Below are positions 1 through 5,213 of a stretch of 6,139 nucleotides of DNA, in pieces. Position 1 is the stretch's first letter; the number at the start of each line of letters is the position of its first letter. The notes beneath the pieces were generated by a model. The model saw only the letters and a program-made list of their open reading frames with translations. It ran no database searches and had not been told where the DNA came from. Position numbers and translations under genes: made by a program. Location: assembly GCA_030609765.1 (NCBI GenBank), contig JAUWTE010000207.1, positions 1-6,139 of the forward strand, in the 5' to 3' direction. Origin of the DNA: Acidobacteriota bacterium. Lineage in GTDB: Bacteria; Acidobacteriota; UBA890.

Positions 1-462
1 ATCTTCGTCACCATGGCGAAGCAGGGTTCCACGATCTCCGGGTTGATGGACTCGTTCGCCTGCATGACATCGTTCGCACTGCAGTACGGAGTGCCGCTGA
101 AGTTCCTGGTCAGCAAGTTCAGCCACGCCCGCTTCGAACCGTCAGGATGGACGGGGAACCCGGACGTGCCTTATGCGAAGTCGCTTACCGATTACCTCTT
201 CCGCTGGCTCGCGGCACGGTTCCTCACGCCCGAGGAGCGAGCAGAGATCGGTATGCAAACAGAAGAAGACATGGAGAGCGCGGCCCTGGAAACGTCAACT
301 ACATCTCGTGACGGCGCCCAGGTCGTGTTGCCAGGTGGCGAGCGGTTCGCCTTCATACCGCAAGCTGACGCACCCCTATGTCACGTTTGTGGCTCGCTCA
401 TGGTAAGGAGCGGCATCTGTCACAAGTGCATGAATTGTGGGGCAACGTCGGGATGCTCATAG
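1..462 (+). CDS. nrdJ: Adenosylcobalamin-dependent (class II) ribonucleoside-diphosphate reductase, C-terminal part
   Basis: Class II ribonucleotide reductases convert ribonucleotides to deoxyribonucleotides in the cytoplasm, using adenosylcobalamin as the radical source and so needing no oxygen. The gene enters from the left edge: the frame is open from base 1 (reads IFVTMAKQGS), so the ATG at 13 is internal. The visible 153 residues are only the C-terminus; the catalytic barrel and its radical cysteine lie outside the window. The stretch containing SGLMDSFACMTSFALQYGVP, followed by FSHARFEPSGWTGNP, is strongly typical of NrdJ. The tail is cysteine-rich: C127, C130, C140, C143, C146 and C152 (visible numbering), ending GATSGCS. 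By family knowledge the terminal cysteines include a metal-binding ribbon and residues that re-reduce the active site; which cysteine does which is inference. The acidic, less conserved linker (about residues 80-110) is normal for the family. The lipoprotein gene starts 27 bases downstream. Confidence 0.95.
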   Translation: MFVTMAKQGSTISGLMDSFACMTSFALQYGVPLKFLVSKFSHARFEPSGWTGNPDVPYAKSLTDYLFRWLAARFLTPEERAEIGMQTEEDMESAALETSTTSRDGAQVVLPGGERFAFIPQADAPLCHVCGSLMVRSGICHKCMNCGATSGCS

Positions 463-489
463 GCGGCGACCATCGCCAGGTTACACGAA

Positions 490-1428
490 ATGAGAATGGG
501 ATCAGCAGTCAACCAGATTATCGCCAGCGCGCGTGGCGAGCGGGCCGCACCGGGGTGGGCGGCGGTCATGCTCGTCACGACGCTGGCGGGTTCCATGCTG
601 ATGGGTGGGTGTGCGAACCCGCAGCCACCCACCGGCGATAGCTCTCCCGCAGAGGCTCAGCCCCCTGGGCCGGAGGGTCCGGAAACAAGGTCGGATGCTG
701 CCGCGGTTACCGTCGCCCAGCGAATGTTGGAGGCCATGGGCGGGTGGGATGCCTGGCAAGAGACTCGTTACCTGCGCTTCGGATTCGTGGTCGAGCGCGA
801 TGGCGAACGACCCACGGTCTCGCCGCAACATCTGTGGGACCGATGGACTGGCGACTATCGAGTAGAGGGAATCAGGCAAGTAGACGACGAGGAAACGATG
901 GGCGTAGTGCTTTTCAACGTCCAATCGATGCAGGGGGTCGCCTACACGAGAGATTCCCAGGGGAATTGGTTGACCGTTGACGACGATGAGCAGGCAGGTT
1001 GGCTGGATTGGGCCCACGGCCGGTTCATCAACGACACCTACTGGCTGTTGATGCCTTACAAGCTGCAGGATCCGGGTGTGATTCTAGAGAGCTCCGTGAG
1101 CGAGACGATCGATGAGGTCGAGTACCGCGTTCTGCACCTGAGCTTCGAAAGCGTGGGGCTCACGCCAGGCGACCAGTACTGGTCGTTCATTCACCCCGAC
1201 ACCTGGCTGATGGAGCGCTGGGGGTACGTTCTCGAGGGGCAGGAACCACCGCGGGTCGAGTGGGCCTGGACCGAATGGGGACCTTACGGACACCTGATGC
1301 TGTCGCGAACCAAGGTTTTGCAGGACCCGCAGCGGCAAATGCGGATCATTTTCGAGCCGCTCGCGGTGTTGGAAAGCGTTGACGCGGAGATCTTCAGCAC
1401 CCCGAGTCTTCCTCTGCCGAATCCATAG
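490..1428 (+). CDS. Predicted lipoprotein of unknown function (DUF6503-like)
   Basis: A 312-residue exported protein. Residues about 23-40 are a hydrophobic signal segment ending in a lipobox-like SMLMGGC, so Cys41 should be lipidated after cleavage by signal peptidase II. A Pro/Glu/Gly-rich linker (about 42-70) then leads to a globular domain. That domain begins with a helix (VAQRMLEAMGGWDAWQETRY, 75-94) and continues with aromatic-rich beta-type sequence (HLWDRWTGDYRVE, 114-126; YWLLMPYKLQDPGV, 184-197). The pattern recalls the DUF6503 lipoprotein family, whose fold resembles LolA/LppX-type lipid-binding barrels; this assignment is from memory. The start at 490 has no clear Shine-Dalgarno site. 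ATG 496 (Met3) is almost equivalent. ATG 568 (Met27) would leave a signal without basic residues, so I prefer the longer form with R2, R15 and R18. The gene lies 27 bases after nrdJ and ends 37 bases before a strong terminator, suggesting co-transcription. Function is unknown. Confidence 0.8.
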   Translation: MRMGSAVNQIIASARGERAAPGWAAVMLVTTLAGSMLMGGCANPQPPTGDSSPAEAQPPGPEGPETRSDAAAVTVAQRMLEAMGGWDAWQETRYLRFGFVVERDGERPTVSPQHLWDRWTGDYRVEGIRQVDDEETMGVVLFNVQSMQGVAYTRDSQGNWLTVDDDEQAGWLDWAHGRFINDTYWLLMPYKLQDPGVILESSVSETIDEVEYRVLHLSFESVGLTPGDQYWSFIHPDTWLMERWGYVLEGQEPPRVEWAWTEWGPYGHLMLSRTKVLQDPQRQMRIIFEPLAVLESVDAEIFSTPSLPLPNP

Positions 1429-1465
1429 GCACGGGGGGGGCGAGGAGAAGGAGATCGCTGCAACA

Positions 1466-1537
1466 GCGGGCCGGCCGGGGCCGATGGCTGCCTCCCGCCG
1501 TCGGTTGAGGGCTGCGCCGGCCGGCCCGCTTCTTTTT
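1466..1537 (+). terminator. Rho-independent terminator with nested hairpin
   Basis: A perfect 13-bp stem forms between GCGGGCCGGCCGG (1466-1478) and CCGGCCGGCCCGC (1517-1529). It is followed directly by TTCTTTTT (1530-1537), the U-tract expected on the + strand. The 38-base loop contains a second stem, CCGATGGC (1481-1488) with GCCGTCGG (1497-1504), with all eight positions paired in RNA if one U-G wobble is allowed. There is no matching T-run on the other strand, so it should end + strand transcripts only. It should terminate the nrdJ-lipoprotein transcript and shield vapBC from read-through. Confidence 0.88.
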
Positions 1538-1675
1538 CAGCCGCACCGATTCTGCGGCAATCTCTCAGGTGGGACCGATCAGTCTAGCAAACCGCCTAGC
1601 CGATTAGCAGGGGGACAGTTTCCCTACGCCCGCAGCTGAAGTGTGGTGCTAGTAATCCACATCTTGTAGCTCAGT

Positions 1676-1857
1676 TAGCCTGCATGTCTCAACGGGTCGC
1701 GAAGCGAGCGGGCGCAAGGGGCCGCGAGGACAAGGCGCGCGCAGATTCGGGCGCGCAGGCGTACTGAACAGTACGTCGAGCACACGAATCAAGCGCAACG
1801 CCGTCATCGTGGGCCATTGCGCTCGCGCAGCCGTGACCCGTTGAGACATGCAGGCTA
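1676..1857. repeat. 182-bp palindromic MITE-like element with 23-bp perfect terminal inverted repeats
   Basis: The ends are perfect 23-bp inverted repeats: 1676-1698 (begins TAGCCTGCATGTCTCAACGG) and 1835-1857 (ends GAGACATGCAGGCTA). The interior is also roughly self-complementary about the same centre: GCGAGCG (1704-1710) with CGCTCGC (1820-1826), GATTCG (1744-1749) with CGAATC (1785-1790), and GTACTG-AA-CAGTAC (1761-1774) at the apex. All pairs centre at about 1765-1767.5, so one strand could fold into a single long imperfect hairpin. No transposase is encoded. The outermost TA on both sides could be a duplicated TA target, as made by IS630/mariner-type transposases; this is inference, because TA is itself palindromic and could equally belong to the repeat. 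Size and form resemble MITEs such as the Correia elements of Neisseria, but I do not recognise the sequence family. An RNA gene or a large terminator-like hairpin are alternatives, although no U-tract follows. Confidence 0.75.
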
Positions 1858-1925
1858 GAGGGGGCGTTCCCGGCCGACCGAAATCTGGCCAGCGTGGCCA
1901 TCCAAACAAGGGTGAAGGGAGATGG

Positions 1926-1955
1926 TTGTGAGATTGAAGGCGTAGTGTGTAGACT
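1926..1955 (+). promoter_or_regulatory. Possible vapBC promoter
   Basis: TTGTGA (1926-1931) and TAGACT (1950-1955) each match four of six positions of the sigma-70 -35 and -10 consensus, with an 18-base spacer, and lie 20 bases before the vapB start codon. This implies a short leader that includes the inverted repeat at 1957-1976. The match is weak, and promoter rules in this phylum are uncertain. Confidence 0.3.
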
Positions 1956-1956
1956 T

Positions 1957-1976
1957 ATGTGTGGAGGTTCACACAT
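1957..1976 (+). promoter_or_regulatory. Inverted repeat spanning the vapB ribosome-binding site and start codon (operator or RNA hairpin)
   Basis: ATGTGTG (1957-1963) and CACACAT (1970-1976) are perfect 7-bp inverted repeats separated by GAGGTT. The ribosome-binding site GGAGG (1963-1967) lies almost wholly in the spacer. The A and T of the vapB ATG (1975-1977) form the end of the right arm. As DNA this is a plausible operator: VapB antitoxins, alone or with VapC, usually bind palindromes near their own promoter. As RNA it would fold into a hairpin with the start codon in the stem and the Shine-Dalgarno sequence in the loop, which could tune translation. The sequence cannot tell the two apart. 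Confidence 0.5.
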
Positions 1977-2175
1977 GGCTACCAATCTCGCTATCGATCC
2001 CGACCTGATTGACCGAGCCCTCGAGCTGAGCGGAGAAAAGACAAAGAAGGCGGCCGTGACCAGAGCGCTGGAAGAGTTCATCGCGCGACGTGAGCAGAAG
2101 AAGCTCCTGGATCTGTTTGGTGAGCTCGATTGGAATCCCGGATTCGACTACAAGGCCGAGCGATCACGGCCATGA
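1975..2175 (+). CDS. vapB: Type II antitoxin, VapB family
   Basis: A 66-residue antitoxin. It should bind and neutralise the VapC ribonuclease encoded next to it, and repress the operon through DNA binding. The sequence begins MATNLAIDPDLIDRALELSG and continues with a Lys/Ala-rich segment (KTKKAAVTRALEEFIARREQ, residues 22-41). This is the usual VapB N-terminal DNA-binding, dimerising pattern of a short strand followed by two helices (PF09957-like). The C-terminal part (LLDLFGELDWNPGFDYKAERSR) is the kind of extended, hydrophobic and acidic tail that wraps the toxin. The frame could start further upstream at 1894, but ATG 1975 is chosen because GGAGG lies 7 bases before it and the family's N-terminus begins there. 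The stop overlaps the vapC start (ATGA, 2172-2175), indicating translational coupling. Confidence 0.9.
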   Translation: MATNLAIDPDLIDRALELSGEKTKKAAVTRALEEFIARREQKKLLDLFGELDWNPGFDYKAERSRP

Positions 2176-2576
2176 ACCTGTTTGTCGACACCAGCGTCTG
2201 GTCCCTCGCCCTGCGTCGCGACGGCCCTGCCGTAGCTCCCGAAGTGGATTTCCTGAAGCAGGCGCTGTGGACGGGCGCGCCGATCCTCACCACCGGGCTC
2301 GTGCTGCAAGAGCTGCTTCAAGGCTTTGCCGGCCCGAAAAATCGAGAAGCGATCGTTAAGCGTTTCGCCCCGCTTCCATTCATCGTGCCGCAAAGAGACG
2401 ACTACATTGCCGCTGCCGAGCTTCGCAACGTGTGCCGACGGGCTGGCCTGCAGGTCGGCACCATTGACGTCCTGCTCACTGCGCTCTGCATCGCCCGCTC
2501 ATTGATGATGCTGACCACGGACACCGACTTCACGCGCATCGCAGAGCTGCAACCACTGGCTGTCTGGCAGCCCTGA
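2172..2576 (+). CDS. vapC: PIN-domain ribonuclease toxin, VapC family
   Basis: A 134-residue toxin, normal length for VapC. These are Mg2+/Mn2+-dependent endoribonucleases; characterised members cut tRNA or rRNA and stop translation when the labile antitoxin is lost. The PIN-domain acidic residues are all visible: D6 in LFVDTSVWS, E47 in LVLQELLQG, D99 in VGTIDVLLTA, and D117/D119 in LTTDTDF. The active site therefore looks intact and the toxin is probably functional. The RNA target cannot be read from the sequence. The frame is open from 2130, but ATG 2172 is chosen because it gives the standard MNLFVDTS start and the four-base ATGA overlap with the vapB stop. Translation is therefore probably coupled to vapB. 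No clear terminator follows; the permease gene begins 107 bases downstream with its own ribosome-binding site. Confidence 0.93.
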   Translation: MNLFVDTSVWSLALRRDGPAVAPEVDFLKQALWTGAPILTTGLVLQELLQGFAGPKNREAIVKRFAPLPFIVPQRDDYIAAAELRNVCRRAGLQVGTIDVLLTALCIARSLMMLTTDTDFTRIAELQPLAVWQP

Positions 2577-2683
2577 GCAATCGGGGCGCGCAACCCTTCC
2601 GCCGCCACTTGCGTTTCTGAAAAGTGTAGCCTTGGGAATAGTTCCTCCGAGGCCCCCATCGCTTCCCGGAAGAGGAAACCGCC

Positions 2684-5164
2684 ATGTCTCTAGATCTCCG
2701 CCAGGTGTTTCGCAACCTGATTCGGCGTCCAGGATTTGCAGTCGTTACGGTCGTGACGCTGGCGCTCGCGATTGGCGCCAACACCGTCATCTTCAGCGTC
2801 GTCAACAGCGTGCTGCTACAACCTCTGCCGTTTCCCGACGCCGACCGCCTGGTTCGCGTGTACCACTCAGCGCCCGGTCTGAACATCGGTCTGGACGATA
2901 TCGGGCTGGCCGATGCCACCTATTTCTTCTTTCGGGACAGTGGAGTTCTCGAGGATCTCGCTGTCTACAACGAGGGCGCGGCGAACCTCAGTGGTGGTGA
3001 CACCCCGGAGCGGGTGGACTCGCTGGTGGCGTCGCACTCACTGTTTTCCACGTTGGGGGTGCCACCAGCCCTCGGCCGCCCGTTCGCCCCCGAGGACGAG
3101 TTGCCCGACGAAGCGCCAGTGGTGATTTTGAGCGACGGCCTCTGGCGCCGGAATTTCGGCGCCCGCCCCGACGTCATCGGCGAGACCGTGCTGATTGATG
3201 GGGTCAGCGCCGAGATTGTTGGCGTGATGCCGCCGGGCATGGTTTTCCCACGTGCTGATATCGAGCTCTTCGAGCCGATGGACCTCGACCCCGAGGCGTC
3301 GCAGCTCGGCTCGCTCGGAACGGACTCCGTTGGCAAATTGCCTACCGGCCTGGCCATCGGGGAGGCTGAAGCACAACTCCACGCACGCATCGACGACCTC
3401 GTCGCGGCATTCCCCGACCAACCGGCCGCGCCGTTGCTGGACCAGGCGGGACTCAGCGCCCACGTCGTGGACATGCGCGAGTACTCGGTGGGAGATGTGC
3501 AGCGCACCCTGTGGGTACTGATGGGAAGCGTGGCCTTCATTCTGCTGATTGCCTGCGCCAACGTCGCCAACATCTATTTGGTGCGGGCCGACGGTCGTGA
3601 ACGAGAGATTGCCATTCGCTCGGCGCTCGGCGCTGGGCGAGGGCAGCTGACTGTCGGCTTTTTGGCTGAGAGCCTGGCACTCGGTCTGGCCGCGGGTGCT
3701 TTGGGGTTGTTGTTCGCCTACGCCGGGGTACGGGCACTGGTGCGCTTCGGTCCTGAGCGCATGCCCCGCATCGAGGAGATCAGCATCGACGCCAACGTGC
3801 TGGTCTTCACCTTCCTCTTGTCGATTCTCGTCGGCGTGCTGTTCGGCCTGATCCCGGCACTGCGCTACAAGACAGCATGGCTGGCCGCCGCTCTCAAGGA
3901 AGGTGGTCGTGCGAACACAGCGGGACGCCGCCGCTTCATGGCCCGCAACCTGCTGGTGGGCTTTCAGGTGGCCATGGCCCTGGTGCTGCTGGTGGGCTCG
4001 GGTCTCATGGTGCGCAGCTTCCGGACGCTCGCCGCGATCGACCCTGGATTCGAGGCGACGGACGTGCTGACTTTCCGTTTGGCGCTGAACGCGAACGACT
4101 ACGAGGGACCCGAGGCACCGACCGCCTTCATTCAGAGAGTGCTCGATGAGATTGGTGGCATGCCGGGCGTGCGCTCGGTCGGGGTTTCTACCGGCGTGCC
4201 TCTCTCCGGCAGCACCTCGGGACAAGGATTCAGCATCGAGGATCATCCTCTGGAGCCGGAGGGACTGCCGCCGGTGCATTTCTTCAAGTATGCCTCGCCC
4301 GGCTACTTCGAGAGCCTGCGCATCCCGCTGGTGGCCGGCCGTGCCTTCGAGCGGGCAGACCATGAGGACCCCCGTGCCTCGGTGATCGTCAACGAGGCCT
4401 TCGCCCAGGTCTACTGGCCGAGTGACGACGCCGTCGGCCGGCGTATCCAGTTCGGCGGTGGCCAGGAGCCGAACCCTGACACCTGGTACACGATCGTGGG
4501 CGTGGTAGGCAACGTGCGCAACATCCGACTCGAGGACGAGGTTCCCGCCCTCGCCTATTTCCCGTTGCTGCCCATCGTAGTCGAGAACGAGGAGGGACAG
4601 CAGGTTAGTCGGAGCTGGGTAGTCCGCAACCCGCAGTTCGCTGTTCGCACCGAGGGTGGCCCGACGGCGCTCGCCGGACCGATCCGGCAGAAGATCCTCG
4701 AGATGGACCCCAACCTGCCCATCGCCGGCGTCGAGACGATGGAAGAGCTTCTCGGGCGCGCCATGGTGCAGAGGTCCTTCACCATGTTGCTGCTGCTGAT
4801 CGGGTCCGGCGGTGCTCTGCTGATCGGCGCGGTGGGCATCTACGGTGTCATCTCTTACGTGGTCAGCCAGCAGACGCGTGAGATCGGCGTGCGGATGGCG
4901 CTTGGAGCACAGCCTTCTGACATCTCCTGGATGGTGTTACGCCGCAGCCTCCTCGTAACGGCGGTCGGCATTGTGTTCGGAGTCCTGGCCGCGGGGTTCT
5001 TCACGCGGTTCATGGGTGCAATGCTCTCCGAGGTGGAACCGCTCGATCCCGTCACCTTCGTGATCGTGATTATCGTGTTATCGGTGGTGGCGGCGGTGGC
5101 GGCCTACGTGCCGGCGCGCCGAGCATCGCGGGTCGATCCTCTGACTGCGCTGCAGTACGAGTGA
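2684..5164 (+). CDS. ADOP-type orphan ABC permease (MacB/FtsX family, duplicated)
   Basis: An 826-residue inner-membrane protein made of two MacB/FtsX-like halves fused in one chain, as in the 'acidobacterial duplicated orphan permease' class. The order is: TM1 (about 17-42, after the family-typical RNLIRRPGFAVVTVVTLALA); a periplasmic MacB_PCD-type domain (about 45-270); TM2-TM4 (about 275-298, 325-352, 371-392); TM5 (about 420-443) opening the second half; a second periplasmic domain (about 450-695); and TM6-TM8 (about 698-726, 752-776, 789-809). The duplicated signature REIAIRSALGAGRGQL (307-322) and REIGVRMALGAQPSDI (732-747) marks the FtsX coupling regions. The C-terminus PARRASRVDPLTALQYE is typical. 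ATG 2684 follows AGAGGA at 2671-2676. No ATP-binding subunit is encoded here, hence 'orphan'. Substrate and partner are unknown; MacB relatives act as mechanotransmission exporters or lipoprotein handlers. Confidence 0.92.
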   Translation: MSLDLRQVFRNLIRRPGFAVVTVVTLALAIGANTVIFSVVNSVLLQPLPFPDADRLVRVYHSAPGLNIGLDDIGLADATYFFFRDSGVLEDLAVYNEGAANLSGGDTPERVDSLVASHSLFSTLGVPPALGRPFAPEDELPDEAPVVILSDGLWRRNFGARPDVIGETVLIDGVSAEIVGVMPPGMVFPRADIELFEPMDLDPEASQLGSLGTDSVGKLPTGLAIGEAEAQLHARIDDLVAAFPDQPAAPLLDQAGLSAHVVDMREYSVGDVQRTLWVLMGSVAFILLIACANVANIYLVRADGREREIAIRSALGAGRGQLTVGFLAESLALGLAAGALGLLFAYAGVRALVRFGPERMPRIEEISIDANVLVFTFLLSILVGVLFGLIPALRYKTAWLAAALKEGGRANTAGRRRFMARNLLVGFQVAMALVLLVGSGLMVRSFRTLAAIDPGFEATDVLTFRLALNANDYEGPEAPTAFIQRVLDEIGGMPGVRSVGVSTGVPLSGSTSGQGFSIEDHPLEPEGLPPVHFFKYASPGYFESLRIPLVAGRAFERADHEDPRASVIVNEAFAQVYWPSDDAVGRRIQFGGGQEPNPDTWYTIVGVVGNVRNIRLEDEVPALAYFPLLPIVVENEEGQQVSRSWVVRNPQFAVRTEGGPTALAGPIRQKILEMDPNLPIAGVETMEELLGRAMVQRSFTMLLLLIGSGGALLIGAVGIYGVISYVVSQQTREIGVRMALGAQPSDISWMVLRRSLLVTAVGIVFGVLAAGFFTRFMGAMLSEVEPLDPVTFVIVIIVLSVVAAVAAYVPARRASRVDPLTALQYE

Positions 5165-5189
5165 TGTGAAGGGGGTTCGCCTGGCTGAG

Positions 5190-5213
5190 GGCGGGCCTGC
5201 GCTAGAGCCCGCC
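5190..5213. terminator. GC-rich hairpin between the convergent genes, weak terminator candidate
   Basis: GGCGGGC (5190-5196) pairs perfectly with GCCCGCC (5207-5213) around a 10-base loop. The loop contains the stop codon (5202-5204) of the minus-strand gene. It lies in the short gap where two genes converge, a usual place for a shared terminator. No T-run follows on either strand, so it is at best a weak or Rho-assisted site. Confidence 0.25.

Larger units (their letters stand above)
1429..1974. other. Long non-coding stretch between the nrdJ block and vapBC
   Basis: No credible gene lies in these 546 bases. Open frames here cross the terminator or the palindromic element and have no ribosome-binding site or recognisable protein. 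The stretch holds a rho-independent terminator (1466-1537), a small hairpin just after it (GCCGCA 1540-1545 with TGCGGC 1553-1558), a 182-bp palindromic element (1676-1857), and the probable vapBC promoter and operator (1926-1976). The parts at 1560-1675 and 1858-1925 contain nothing I can identify beyond a weak motif, GGGGACAGTTTCCC (1611-1624), noted in the findings. Confidence 0.8.

Noticed and set aside
1379..1639. Plus-strand open frame across the end of the lipoprotein gene and the terminator
   Set aside because: It overlaps the real gene in another frame and reads straight through the terminator stem and U-tract.
1666..1678. tRNA-like GTAGCTCAGTTAG
   Set aside because: Only the D-arm start resembles a tRNA. 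There is no GTTCGAATC-type T-loop, no anticodon arm and no acceptor pairing nearby, so no functional tRNA is called.
1676..1857. Integron attC site upstream of a toxin-antitoxin cassette
   Set aside because: The element is an imperfect palindrome next to vapBC, but it lacks the RYYYAAC start and GTTRRRY end of attC sites, its ends are perfectly rather than imperfectly paired, and no second site follows vapC.
1894..1974. Upstream start for vapB at 1894, adding 27 residues
   Set aside because: The extra residues read through the promoter/operator region and are not VapB-like. GGAGG with 7-base spacing supports ATG 1975.
2130..2171. Upstream start for vapC at 2130
   Set aside because: It would add 14 residues before the canonical MNLFVDTS start and overlap vapB further. 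The ATGA overlap at 2172 is the standard arrangement.
3038..4363. Long open frame (441 codons) antisense to the permease gene
   Set aside because: The + strand frame is a clear ADOP permease with conserved motifs throughout. The antisense frame is His/Gln/Arg-rich with no recognisable domain and is a normal by-product of GC-rich coding sequence.
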